DNA of 64,000 nucleotides. Source: Mesobacillus selenatarsenatis SF-1 (GTDB lineage Bacteria > Bacillota > Bacilli > Bacillales > Cytobacillaceae). The position numbers were made by a program, and so were the translations under genes. This document shows, one piece after another, positions 42,897 through 52,055 of the stretch. Position 1 is the first letter of the stretch. Each line of letters opens with the position of its first letter. The DNA lies in NCBI RefSeq assembly GCF_000813125.1, contig NZ_BASE01000019.1, positions 51,910 through 115,909 on the forward strand, written 5' to 3'. The notes below the pieces were generated by a model, which was not told the origin of the DNA, did not search any database, and saw only the letters and a list, made by a program, of their open reading frames with translations.

Positions 42897-43880
42897 CTAA
42901 CTCAAAATGTCAACGCTTTCTCGCTCAATTATTTTAAAATCGGAAACACTCAACATCTGAATTTCCTCTTCATTCACGAGTTGGACGATTTTATCTGCAG
43001 CCATTCCCCCGGCTTCCTTGTAAAAGAATTGCACCGTGGTCAGTCCAGGATTCAGCATCTCAGTGATCTCATACCCGCCAAATCCAGTTATCGAGAGATC
43101 CTCTGGAATCTTCAGCCCCTTCGAATAGGCAGCTTTCAAGGCGCCGATCGCTATATTATCGGTGGCACAAACAATTGCAGTAGGACGAAATTCCTCTAAA
43201 ATAGAAGGAACTTTTTCTAACGCGTCACCGATTTTAAAGCTCGTCTCGTAATAACGGACCTTAACCTCTTCAGCTTCTTTTATCGCCCCGGCAAAGCCTT
43301 GCTTCCTTTTGACCCCTACCGCAATATCTTCTTCCGAGACACCTAGATAAGCGATCTGCTTATGCCCTTTTTTTGCCATGAACCTGCCAATTGCCTTCCC
43401 CGCCTCAAAATCATCGTGAATCAGGCTGTAGATTTGTTCATGCTGCTGCCCGACAAGCAGAACAGGAATGCCGATTTCCTGAATCGTTTCCAGGTGCCGC
43501 TCGGTCACCTTTGTCGCGAGCAAAATGATTCCCGCAACTTTTTGCTTCGCCAAACTGTACAGACTCTCAATTTCCCGGTCCAAATCCTGGCTTGTATTGG
43601 ATACGAACATTTGATAATTCAGTTCCCGCAGCTTCTCATCAATCCCAATCAATGTCTTTGAAGTAGCATAAGAATCAAGACGAGGAACGACCGTACCAAT
43701 GATATTCGTCTTCTTCGCCTTTAGACTCTGAGCAAAAGTATTCGGAGAATAACCCGTCTCCCCAATCACTCGCTCAATCTTCCTCATCGTCTGCTCGCCG
43801 ACAGATCCCCCATTCAAATATCGGGAAACCGTACTCTTCGCCACACCTGCCAAACGAGCAATATCCGCAATCGTCGTCAT
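42897..43880 (-). CDS. scrR: LacI-family sucrose operon repressor
   Basis: A 327-residue protein: HTH TIADIARLAGVAKSTVSRYL at the N-terminus, then the hinge helix GYSPNTFAQSLKAKKTNIIG and a periplasmic-binding-like sensor domain (AIVCATDNIAIGALKAA). It represses scrA-scrB-scrK and itself through the AACCGGTT sites; fructose or its phosphate usually relieves it. ATG 43880 follows GGAGTGAATG; the ORF extends 48 codons upstream with no family sequence. It lies upstream of scrA on the same strand, across the operator array. Confidence 0.9.
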   Translation of the reverse strand: MTTIADIARLAGVAKSTVSRYLNGGSVGEQTMRKIERVIGETGYSPNTFAQSLKAKKTNIIGTVVPRLDSYATSKTLIGIDEKLRELNYQMFVSNTSQDLDREIESLYSLAKQKVAGIILLATKVTERHLETIQEIGIPVLLVGQQHEQIYSLIHDDFEAGKAIGRFMAKKGHKQIAYLGVSEEDIAVGVKRKQGFAGAIKEAEEVKVRYYETSFKIGDALEKVPSILEEFRPTAIVCATDNIAIGALKAAYSKGLKIPEDLSITGFGGYEITEMLNPGLTTVQFFYKEAGGMAADKIVQLVNEEEIQMLSVSDFKIIERESVDILS

Positions 43881-44223
43881 ACTTACATTCACTCCAAAAA
43901 GCCCGGCACCACTTGTCCAGACAATGTTTTTTTCATTATAACACGGGGACGCTTCTTCTGATTTACATAATAACCCCCAGAACACGGGAACGGTGCCCCT
44001 GCATTTCTGTCCCTCGCATCTCATTTGGGTTGCGCAATTTAAGAAATGCTAGTTTGCCCAAGTCCCTCTAAATGCAAAAGGGCTTGTCAAACTCCACAGA
44101 GACACAGAGACGGTACTCTGAACAAAAAAAAGGAAGCAAAAGGTCCGTCCCCCTTGCTCCCTGTTTGCTTTCTTTTTTTGTACACGCTCCATCTTTCTGG
44201 ACAAGATTAGCTCAAGTCGTCTC
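43881..44223. repeat. Intergenic stretch filled with dispersed palindromes
   Basis: At about 43940-44005 ACACGGGGACGCTTC and GGAACGGTGCCCC are decayed family members. At 44092-44168 AGACACAGAGACGGTAC and AAGGTCCGTCCCCC with GGAAGCAAAAGG form another. At 44051-44095 GTTTGCCCAAGTCCCT pairs with AGGGCTTGTCAAAC. No gene is seen. Confidence 0.6.
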
Positions 44224-45399
44224 TTAAGTTCTTACCCATGCATCGGTATCATATCCCCTAACTTGCCAGTAGCCTTCGTGAACATGATCAATGGCTTCGA
44301 TTCTGACAAGCCATTTCACGGATTTATAGGCATACATTTTGGGAACAATCAGCCGGACGGGACCACCATAGTCTGACGGGATCAGCTCTCCATCCATGAG
44401 CACAGCGACCATGACATCATCCAAGGCTGCCTGCTCAAGGGATAATGAGTCCGTATAGACACCGTCGTCCGAGTAAAATTTTAGATGGGAGGCGTTCTCT
44501 TTCAGCTTTACCTTCTTCATGAGATCTTTCAGCAGGATGCCTTCATACGTGACATGAAGCACGGACCATCCCGTAACGCAGTGAAAATCACTGACCTGGA
44601 CTGTCCTCTTCAATTTGACGAATTCTTCCCATGACAACGACACTGGTTCATCAACCAGTCCATCAATCGTAAAATTCCAATTTTCATTGTTAAAAACCGG
44701 TGTCTCCGTTACTGTATAAACACGGAATTTGCCTTCATACCCTCCACCAATGGGAGGGGAGGATTGCGTAGCGGGTATTGGCAGGGGCGAAAGCTCATTT
44801 GTGCTGTTCAGCGCCACTTCCTTTAGTGTCGATCCCCCATCATCCGTCACTTGTTTCAGCCATTTAAAAATGGATGGACCCAAAAAGATCGCAAGCAAAG
44901 AGACAATGCCGTATTTGAAAAACCCTCTGCGGCTGAAGGCATATAGTTCTTTCTTTTTTTCTGGCAGTTGAACTGATCTTTTCCGAAACCAGCCTGACCT
45001 AGTCACAGAGTGGAAAAGGAGAACCGGCAGACCAATCCAGGTGAATACATCATGTACGATCAATGAAGCTTGAACGAGTTCTTCTGGAAGATTCCTTTGA
45101 AAAGTTAGAACCGTACCGCTAATAATCCAGCCGATGATCAATCCAATAACCATCGCAAGATTCCGTTTCTTCCCTTGTTGTTTTTCTATGACTTTGTAAT
45201 GGAAAGCAAAATAGCGGAAATAAAGCAGAAGGAATGCAACAGTTGCAAAACCGACCCAAATATGGGCATCCTTCAACATGACACGGTATGAAGCCAACGG
45301 CCCCCTTAAAGAAGGAATGAAAAGCAAAATCCCGCTTATGAATAAAAATAAGGTAGCATATCCATTCAGATGGTGAAGTCTTTTTAATCTTTTCCACAT
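44224..45399 (-). CDS. Membrane cytochrome-type domain fused to Tat-linked molybdopterin oxidoreductase
   Basis: A 391-residue fusion. Residues 12-135 have four membrane segments with histidines (H9/H10, H45, H116, H129) as in cytochrome b561-type modules. Residues 156-162 read SRRGFFK, a twin-arginine motif, followed by a hydrophobic stretch. Residues about 225-391 are a sulfite-oxidase-type molybdopterin domain with the Mo-ligand Cys274 in SDFHCVTGWS. The enzyme would sit outside the membrane with electrons passing through the haem module. Substrate unknown. No other Moco gene is nearby. Confidence 0.8.
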   Translation of the reverse strand: MWKRLKRLHHLNGYATLFLFISGILLFIPSLRGPLASYRVMLKDAHIWVGFATVAFLLLYFRYFAFHYKVIEKQQGKKRNLAMVIGLIIGWIISGTVLTFQRNLPEELVQASLIVHDVFTWIGLPVLLFHSVTRSGWFRKRSVQLPEKKKELYAFSRRGFFKYGIVSLLAIFLGPSIFKWLKQVTDDGGSTLKEVALNSTNELSPLPIPATQSSPPIGGGYEGKFRVYTVTETPVFNNENWNFTIDGLVDEPVSLSWEEFVKLKRTVQVSDFHCVTGWSVLHVTYEGILLKDLMKKVKLKENASHLKFYSDDGVYTDSLSLEQAALDDVMVAVLMDGELIPSDYGGPVRLIVPKMYAYKSVKWLVRIEAIDHVHEGYWQVRGYDTDAWVRT

Positions 45400-46096
45400 T
45401 TCGCTGTACCCACCTCTCGCTTATTCAGAAGCCTGAACCTGAAGCGTCTTCAATACTTTCTAGACCGATTGCCCCTCCTTGGAACTGAACAAGAGGCACA
45501 GGGACGGTTTCCTTGTGTGGAACCAATATTATTATGAGTATTTTGTTTATACCTGCTTAAGTCTTTGAACAACAAGACCATTTAAAATACCATTCAAACA
45601 GGACGGGCATAAAGATAAATCACACCAACATCTCACATGATTCATATTCCAATAATCTATAATTATAGACTACTAACTTTAATATATTCTAATTTCAATG
45701 GGCTGGAATGTACCGATGGAAGACATATGGACAATTCAAGAATGATGAAAAACAAAATAAAGGCCTTCCCTGCCAATGGACATAATTCAGTCTCTTTTGC
45801 AATGCAAAACGCGAAAAAGGGAACACAAAAATCCCATTTTCATGCTCCTTATCAGTGTGCTATTTACAGTGTTATTCTTATGATAAAACAAAAAAAGAAT
45901 TAGACCCATTTAGAGTTTGCTATTTGGTAAAGAAATCACTTATACGGTGCGTTGATTCAGGAAGGATTGATGCACTTTTTTGTTGAATTCCTTATTGAAC
46001 GAAGCAGGGGTTAATGGAAGAGTGCTGTAAGAGACGAAATAATAGCATTTATAGTGTATTTTAATATTGGGATTCGTAAAAAGGAGGATTATACTT
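45400..46096. other. Long intergenic stretch without a convincing gene
   Basis: A palindrome half (AGGCACAGGGACGGTTTCC) lies at about 45490-45515. An open frame at 45637-45903 has no ribosome-binding site and no family resemblance, so it is not called. AAAGGAGG at the end belongs to the next gene. Confidence 0.45.
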
Positions 46097-46717
46097 TTGA
46101 ATATTTTAATTTTAGGTGCAACTGGACGAGTTGGAAGTCAAATACTAACTTATGCCCTTCAGGATAGACATCATGTTACTGTATTAGTTCGCACTCCAGA
46201 GAAGATTCAAATAAATAGTGGAAATTTAACCATTATTCAAGGGAATGTTTTAAATAACAATGATATAGTACGTGCAATGCATGGGATTGATGTAGTTATT
46301 AGTGCACTAAATACTGATGGCACAACCACTCTTTCAGAAAGTATGCCACTAGTTATCAATGCAATGGAAAATGAAGGTATACAACGAATTATCAAGATAG
46401 GAACCGCAGGGATCTTACAAAGTAGAACTACGCCAACCGTAATTCGTTATCAGTCAAGTGATTCAAAACGTAAATCAACCCGTGCAGCAGAAGAACATCA
46501 TAAAGTTTACGATATGCTGAAACAATCAACACTCGATTGGACGATTGTATGTCCTACATATTTGCCAGATGGAGAAAGAGAAGGTCAATATCGAATTGAA
46601 CGTAATTTTTTGCCAGAAGGTGGTATGAAAATATCAGTTCCGGATACAGCAGAATTTACTTATCGTCAGATAGAAAGTAGCGATTATTTCCATACACGTG
46701 TAGGAATCGCCTACTAA
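46097..46717 (+). CDS. NmrA-like NAD(P)-binding protein
   Basis: A 206-residue atypical SDR: MNILILGATGRVGSQILTYA is the GxxGxxG dinucleotide motif, then DVVISALNTDGT and WTIVCPTYLPDGE. It resembles flavin-reductase/NmrA-type oxidoreductases that bind NAD(P)H. Start TTG 46097 behind AAAGGAGGATTATACTT; a longer reading from 46067 has no site. It is monocistronic with its own terminator. Confidence 0.83.
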   Translation: MNILILGATGRVGSQILTYALQDRHHVTVLVRTPEKIQINSGNLTIIQGNVLNNNDIVRAMHGIDVVISALNTDGTTTLSESMPLVINAMENEGIQRIIKIGTAGILQSRTTPTVIRYQSSDSKRKSTRAAEEHHKVYDMLKQSTLDWTIVCPTYLPDGEREGQYRIERNFLPEGGMKISVPDTAEFTYRQIESSDYFHTRVGIAY

Positions 46718-46828
46718 TAATATTCTCTTACATTATTGCTTGCTGTCCAAGGTGAAATTTATGGTTTTGAGAAAAATTGTGCGTAAACTAAAGGGGACTT
46801 TACTTTAACACAAAGAATACAAAAGAAA

Positions 46829-46862
46829 GGAGCTAGGATTTTTCAGATCTAGCTCCTTCTTT
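46829..46862 (+). terminator. Intrinsic terminator after the NmrA-like gene
   Basis: GGAGCTAG (46829-46836) and CTAGCTCC (46849-46856) are perfect arms, followed by TTCTTTATT. Confidence 0.8.
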
Positions 46863-46904
46863 ATTGCTAAATAGTTTGCGATTTGGTTTGCTAATTCATA
46901 GACA

Positions 46905-46982
46905 GAAGCATAGGGACGTACCTTTTGCTTCCAAAAACAATTACAAAAAGAGGAGCAAAAGGTCCGTCCCCTTGCTCCCAGG
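46905..46982. repeat. GGGACG-family palindrome, GAAGCA...CTTTTGCTTC type
   Basis: AGAAGCATAGGGACGTACC with CTTTTGCTTCC on the left; AGGAGCAAAAGGTCCGTCCC with TTGCTCCC on the right. This subtype carries GCAAAAGG instead of GGTTCT. Confidence 0.7.
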
Positions 46983-46996
46983 CGTTATTTTAAGTT

Positions 46997-47530
46997 TCAC
47001 CCTTTATATCCCTGACCGCCATACCTTTTCGCCCAGTTCTCCTTTAATTCAGGGGTGCCGTTTGGGACAACGTATGTATCAAGGACCTTATGGACTTTTT
47101 GTTCGTTGACTAGATTATAAGTAGAGAGTTTGACTTTTTTGTTATTCATGGTCGTGATTGCAATGTATTTAAAACCGTTGCCACCCCACTTGATATCCTT
47201 GATATCGCTGATCCGGACACTTTTTTTCCTGCCTTTTAAATAGCCATCCTGTACGGTTATGACAGCTCTGCCGGATAACAGCATGGACAGCATCCTGATG
47301 AGCATCGAACCAAAAACCAGCAATCCAAACACACCGATGAGGACTCCGAAAAATCCTTTTACAAAACTTACGTCTGGAACGATAAAGAAAATTAATAGTG
47401 AAGCAAGCGTCATCAGGCCTATGCCAGTAATCATACAACCAGCCCCGACGTTTGTATAAACGACCTCTACTTTATCGTCTGAAACGATAATATTATGTTC
47501 TTCCGTGTTATGCTCGATTTTATTTTCCAT
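46997..47530 (-). CDS. Two-span membrane protein, third gene of a type VII-like operon
   Basis: A 177-residue protein with two membrane segments (about 33-80, GIGLMTLASLLIFFIV and FFGVLIGVFGLLVFGSMLI) and a cytosolic C-terminal PH-like domain (ISDIKDIKWGGNGFKYI). It resembles YfjD/DUF5381-type proteins of Bacillus (family call tentative). It overlaps the end of the upstream 263-aa gene by 11 bp. In toxin operons such a membrane protein at this position is often an immunity or anchoring partner (inference). Confidence 0.6.
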   Translation of the reverse strand: MENKIEHNTEEHNIIVSDDKVEVVYTNVGAGCMITGIGLMTLASLLIFFIVPDVSFVKGFFGVLIGVFGLLVFGSMLIRMLSMLLSGRAVITVQDGYLKGRKKSVRISDIKDIKWGGNGFKYIAITTMNNKKVKLSTYNLVNEQKVHKVLDTYVVPNGTPELKENWAKRYGGQGYKG

Positions 47531-48311
47531 CACTCACCGTTTCCTTTACTTTAACCTCGATACTGTTCTCAATGAGAGTTTTGACCATTTCCCGGTTGCA
47601 CGGTTTTACATAAAAGCCCTCTTCCCTTTTTTCAATCATCCAGTTGTTTGCCTGATTATTCGTAAACAAGACAAGATTTGTGGCTTCTGGCTCTTTTACT
47701 TCATTGAATTCGAAAAACAGCATTGTATTCAATAATCCGTTTGACTCTTTCAATGATTCGTAGAAATTATTCTTTGTTCCTTCGTATTTTGGGAGCTCAA
47801 ATAGCGCAGAATTGTCCTCCAACGAATCGATCATGACTTCAAATTCTTGCTGGCTCAATGAAAAACCATTTGTTCCTGTTTCCCTATCATTTTGTATATA
47901 ATAAAAATCTGAAACCAGCTCGCTTACTTCATTAAGCGTAACAATAGAGAACACATGGATTTGCTCATCATAAAAGAGAGAATGCTGGATAAAACCGTTT
48001 CCTGTCAAATGGTAGGATACAGCTTTTTCTCCCCCCTCCCCATCATGCCTGGAAACCTTTATTGATTGATCTGAGTAATTGAGGGTGGCAATTATGTCAG
48101 CCAGTTCTTCCACAAGTGTAAATTTATGATTTTTATAGCTTACTAAGCTTTTAGACAACAATGAACGGGTTGAGATTTGCAGCAAGAGATCCATTTTTTC
48201 ATCATCCAGATCACCGAAGTAAACTTGCTTCAATGCGTTTCCCTGTTCAAAAAAACCTTCGCTGTAAAAGCAATAGATTAATTCCTCAATCGAAAGCGAA
48301 ATTTTATCCAT
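47520..48311 (-). CDS. Unrecognised soluble protein, second gene of the type VII-like operon
   Basis: A 263-residue acidic protein. MDKISLSIEELIYCFYSEGF starts an EspG-like N-terminus, and the rest alternates strands and helices (VYFGDLDDEKMDLLLQIS, SLSQQEFEVMIDSLEDN). EspG-type proteins are chaperones that bind type VII substrates; the resemblance is weak. It lies 9 bp after the substrate-like gene with AGGAGGAGAG, so the two are co-translated. Confidence 0.55.
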   Translation of the reverse strand: MDKISLSIEELIYCFYSEGFFEQGNALKQVYFGDLDDEKMDLLLQISTRSLLSKSLVSYKNHKFTLVEELADIIATLNYSDQSIKVSRHDGEGGEKAVSYHLTGNGFIQHSLFYDEQIHVFSIVTLNEVSELVSDFYYIQNDRETGTNGFSLSQQEFEVMIDSLEDNSALFELPKYEGTKNNFYESLKESNGLLNTMLFFEFNEVKEPEATNLVLFTNNQANNWMIEKREEGFYVKPCNREMVKTLIENSIEVKVKETVSDGK

Positions 48312-48320
48312 ACTCTCCTC

Positions 48321-49613
48321 CTAATTTCCAAATGATAGTTTTCCGAAAAAGGATTTCGAACTATCCAATAGGTTTGCTGCATGTGATTTTACATCACTAA
48401 TGGCTTCTTTCGCATTGTTGAAGCCCTCCTTGACATTCCTTACGCCTGAAGCAACTGCCTCTGTACCTTTGTGAATAGTGTCCTTAAACCGCACTGATTG
48501 TTTGTCGGTCCAGGCAGAGGTCATTGAGGCCACTTTATCTCCAAGCATACTGCCGAGATAACCCCCAACAGTGGCGCCCGCTACTGTACCTAAAGGACCG
48601 CCCAAGCTTCCAATAATACCGCCAATTACCGCTCCACCAACTGAACCAGCTGTTACTGTACCGGTCTTGACAACAGCCCTTCCTACCACCTTAGCATTTT
48701 CCTCTTTTAATTTTTCTCCACTGTACATGCCATAGTTTTCGGTGATTTTAATGCCTGCTCCTACTGACTCCACACCTGCTGTAATAACTGTTGCCAGAAG
48801 GGCATTGGCTCTGATAAGCTTACCGCTGTTTTTCAGGATACTGCCTGCCTGGCTTTTTACAGCCTCGAATCCGCTTTTAAAAGTGCTTGAATCTCTGAGC
48901 ACTTGCTTTAATGTAGAAACGCTATTGCTTAGATTCACCATATCCTTAGGATAATAACTCGCCATCTTTTTATATAGCAGATCCGCTAACGGCTTTTTCC
49001 GATTATAGACTAAATATAATGGGTTCACCATCATCCTCGCCATGAAGTTCAGCGGGCGTGAGTTTTCGATTCGCTGAATCGTGCTTGCGAGTGGGATATT
49101 AAATTTCCCCGCCTTTATGTACTCTGCTACATGGAACTTCTTAAAGACATCATCAACATCGGTGAACCTGAATCCGAGCAGATGCATCAAGCCTGCTCCT
49201 GCCGAATATTGGGCTCCATGTAATATATGTTCCAGATGCCCGGCTATAGAATGGTATTTGTCATATAGTCCGCTCGCATACCGATCGTTTATCATTTTAT
49301 CAAGAGCTAATGCAAATGCTTCTTTGACTTCCTCTGCCTGGCCATTTACACGCTTTTCCGCTACTGAATATTGGTTTATTGTATTGGCGGTGTAGGTTTT
49401 CAGCTGAACCATCTTTTGTTCAATGCGATCTATGGACGCTGTTGCCCTGGACAAACTTCCGCCTATTCCTCTTCTATTTATAATTCTTGGATCCATACTG
49501 GATTTCACACTGGAAATACCACTCTCAACACTGATCAGCCTGGAAATATTTTGACTCAAACCCTGTAGGGAGGAGTTTACCTGTTTGGGATTAAAAACAA
49601 TTTTAGAATACAA
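48321..49613 (-). CDS. Type VII secretion substrate-like protein with glycine-zipper region
   Basis: A 430-residue protein. The N-terminal 130 residues are helical and rich in Ser/Gln (FNPKQVNSSLQGLSQNISRL, then IDRIEQKMVQLKTYTANTI), like WXG/LXG-type export domains. The middle is helical. Residues about 330-380 hold a glycine-zipper (GGAVIGGIIGSLGGPLGTVA), a sign of membrane insertion. It may be a secreted toxin or surface protein (inference). TTG 49613 is chosen because AGAGGAG lies 8 bases upstream. First gene of the three-gene operon. Confidence 0.6.
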   Translation of the reverse strand: MYSKIVFNPKQVNSSLQGLSQNISRLISVESGISSVKSSMDPRIINRRGIGGSLSRATASIDRIEQKMVQLKTYTANTINQYSVAEKRVNGQAEEVKEAFALALDKMINDRYASGLYDKYHSIAGHLEHILHGAQYSAGAGLMHLLGFRFTDVDDVFKKFHVAEYIKAGKFNIPLASTIQRIENSRPLNFMARMMVNPLYLVYNRKKPLADLLYKKMASYYPKDMVNLSNSVSTLKQVLRDSSTFKSGFEAVKSQAGSILKNSGKLIRANALLATVITAGVESVGAGIKITENYGMYSGEKLKEENAKVVGRAVVKTGTVTAGSVGGAVIGGIIGSLGGPLGTVAGATVGGYLGSMLGDKVASMTSAWTDKQSVRFKDTIHKGTEAVASGVRNVKEGFNNAKEAISDVKSHAANLLDSSKSFFGKLSFGN

Positions 49614-50140
49614 ATTAATCACTCCTCTGAAAATTTGGTGAACTTTTCCACTTTACACTAATTATAAATGAGAAATAATCTTAATTAAATAACTACATTT
49701 TCCTATAAATAGGTGTAAAGGTGTGTTTTTCCGGCTGTCATTCAGGTCTTATCACCCATTCCCGTTATGTTTTAAACCAGTTTAACTTGTGACACAAAGA
49801 GATCAGGGACGATTCTCACGTCGCATTCGGGAACCAAAATAATTAAGAAAAACGGCAAGCTTAACATCGTAACTAACGTTTAGATTGGTCAATTAAAGAA
49901 GATAGCGTAATTTTGTCTATCCCCCTTCTTCTGCAAAGTTGCCACCATCATTCCAGCAGCTTTCTGGAAGTGGGAATTTTTCAACAAAAACACTTACCCG
50001 TTAATTTCTGACCGTATTGCTGCCGAATAAATCGAATGAAACTCTAGAATTGCCCCCTTATCTAAAAATCTACTCGAAAACTTTCTATAATGATAAGATG
50101 GTGCTACACTGAACTATTTTGTTGAAATGAGGTGTGGCTT
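49614..50140. other. Long intergenic stretch without a gene
   Basis: It contains a decayed palindrome (ACAAAGAGATCAGGGACGAT at about 49796-49830) and AT-rich promoter DNA for the substrate-like operon at its left and the GNAT gene at its right. No open frame with a site is seen. Confidence 0.5.
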
Positions 50141-50653
50141 TTGCTTGTATTTGAAACGGAACGTTTGAAAGTCCGCTGGCTAGAAGTCAGTGACCAAGAG
50201 TTTATTTTTAAATTACTGAATGAACCAGGATGGCTAAAATATATTGGAGATAAAGGCATTCGGTCGCTTGAGGATGCTAAAAATTATATTTTAACCGGGC
50301 CAATAAAGATGTACGAACGGTTTGGGTTCGGGCTTTTTGTGGTTGAACTAAAAGAGAGTCAACTGCCGGTTGGTTTATGCGGCTTGATTAAAAGGGATGG
50401 GCTAGAGGATGTCGATATTGGATATGCCTTTCTTGCCGAATACCAATCAAGAGGATATGCCTTTGAATCAGCAAAAGGAACATTGGAATATGCCCGTAAA
50501 TTAGATTTGAATCGGATCGTTGCCATTACAACCAAAGACAATGCTTCCTCCTCCAAACTCCTTGAAAAGCTTGGTATGTCTTTTGAAGGATACGTGACTC
50601 TTCCTAAAGACGATGAGGAGCTTAAGCTCTATGCTATAAATGAAACAAAATAA
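50141..50653 (+). CDS. GNAT-family N-acetyltransferase (RimJ/RimL-like)
   Basis: A 170-residue acetyltransferase: FETERLKVRWLEVSD is the family start, DIGYAFLAEYQSRGYAFES the acetyl-CoA-binding motif A and NASSSKLLEKLGMSFEG motif B. It uses acetyl-CoA to modify an amine on a protein or small molecule; the substrate is not predictable. TTG 50141 lies 8 bases after GAGGTG. Confidence 0.88.
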   Translation: MLVFETERLKVRWLEVSDQEFIFKLLNEPGWLKYIGDKGIRSLEDAKNYILTGPIKMYERFGFGLFVVELKESQLPVGLCGLIKRDGLEDVDIGYAFLAEYQSRGYAFESAKGTLEYARKLDLNRIVAITTKDNASSSKLLEKLGMSFEGYVTLPKDDEELKLYAINETK

Positions 50654-50775
50654 TAGATTTGGGGAGGTACCCTTTGCTCTTTTTTGGCTCATTGGAAATG
50701 AATTGAGTTACTTAACAGAAGCATCAGGTACGTCCCCATGCTCCGTTCGGAGAATAGTCTTTTAAAAGTTAAACA

Positions 50776-50794
50776 CCTGGTTTTACCAACCAGG
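50776..50794. terminator. Bidirectional terminator between convergent genes
   Basis: CCTGGTT and AACCAGG arms with a TTACC loop; both directions run into T-rich sequence. Confidence 0.65.
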
Positions 50795-50814
50795 CGTTAT
50801 TTTCAGATAATTAT

Positions 50815-51645
50815 TTAATTGTTTATACTAACTAACTTCCCCTCCAAAGCCTCAATATACCTCTTAGCGGAATTTTGAACAGACTGATGGGCATCTTCCA
50901 TGATGACACGATGAAATGCATTATATATTCTGTCAAACTTTAGAACGCTGACTTTAGCTGCCATCTCCTGAACCTTGTTAGCTGGCAATGGAATAAGGTT
51001 AGGATAACTATACATGAAACTTACCCATTGTCGATCGGCCACTATTTGAATAATATCACCAGTAAGAAGGACCCCTTGCTTGCTCACATCATTTTCCCAG
51101 TGTAATACACTTCCCCCACTAAAATGACCACCCAAACGATACAATGTTATACCCGCATCAAGCTCCAGAGAATCACCAGACCAGAATATGATCCTGTCAC
51201 TCGGCCTAGTGACCCACTGGCGATCAGCTTCGTGGATATAAATGCTTGCTCCGAATCGTTCAGCCCATTCCACCTGTGTCGAATAATAATGCGGATGGGA
51301 TAATGCGATGGCATCAATTCCTCCTAGAGAATAAATATCCTTTTCTGTTTTTTCGTCCAGGTAGGTGATGCAGTCCCATAACAAGTTGAACCCATCATTC
51401 CGAACTAAATAAGCTGTCTGCCCAATAGCAAACGAAGGAGTAGTAGTAAGGCTGTACAGTCCTTCTTCTTCTTTGATAATGGTATTTTTATATTTCCCTG
51501 AATCTGCGAGCTGTTGAAGCGTTGTCCACGACTGTCCATCCGGATGGATGTACTGTCTTTCGTCAGCGCAAATCAAGCAGGTTTCAGGAGCATGAGCAGA
51601 ATTGGAATATTGGACACCGCAAGTATTACATATATAATGGTTCAT
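50815..51645 (-). CDS. MBL-fold hydrolase with N-terminal zinc ribbon
   Basis: A 276-residue protein. MNHYICNTCGVQYSNSAHAP then CLICADERQ form a CxxC...CxxC rubredoxin-like ribbon. The rest is a metallo-beta-lactamase fold: ALSHPHYYSTQVEWAERF (reduced HxHxDH; the aspartate is replaced), GGHFSGGSVLHW, and VLLTGDIIQI. The HxHxDH motif is degenerate, so metal binding or activity may be altered. ATG 51645 follows AGGAAGGTG. Confidence 0.8.
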   Translation of the reverse strand: MNHYICNTCGVQYSNSAHAPETCLICADERQYIHPDGQSWTTLQQLADSGKYKNTIIKEEEGLYSLTTTPSFAIGQTAYLVRNDGFNLLWDCITYLDEKTEKDIYSLGGIDAIALSHPHYYSTQVEWAERFGASIYIHEADRQWVTRPSDRIIFWSGDSLELDAGITLYRLGGHFSGGSVLHWENDVSKQGVLLTGDIIQIVADRQWVSFMYSYPNLIPLPANKVQEMAAKVSVLKFDRIYNAFHRVIMEDAHQSVQNSAKRYIEALEGKLVSINN

Positions 51646-52055
51646 TTTGAACACCTTCCTATGATTTTTCTTATCTTTATTATAAGAAAGCCATTAAGCG
51701 ATCTCTTCGGAAGAATGGTGTAACCTATCTACAACTTTTGGCTGAGATTTTTTTCTTTATCGGATTTTGCTCTATCCAAATTTAAAAGAGGCATTAACTA
51801 ACCTCCCTTTATTAAGCTAGCACTTATAAGCTTCCACAGACTTTATTTCGACTCCCGAATGGGACAAGAGAACCGTCCCTAAGTCTCCAAAGACGTCGGA
51901 CCATCCCCTTGTAGCAGAACGTCATTTAGTTCATTATTCCTAACTTTTGAGAATTCAAAAAATTTTTTCGTGAATTTTAGGTAAATAGGTTTATAAAAAT
52001 GTCTAATAAGGTATGTAATATCAGTTGTAAAGTTATTAATTCGGGGGTAAAAAAA
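51646..52055. other. Intergenic stretch with dispersed repeats
   Basis: At 51838-51915 TTTATTTCGACTCCCGAATG, GGGACAAGAGAACCGTCCCT and GACCATCCCC are present; the first part matches the elements near 12770 and 21640. The right end carries the RsbR promoter region and GGGGGTA site. Confidence 0.55.

Noticed and set aside
45637..45903. 88-codon open frame
   Set aside because: No ribosome-binding site; composition looks non-coding and the frame has no family features.
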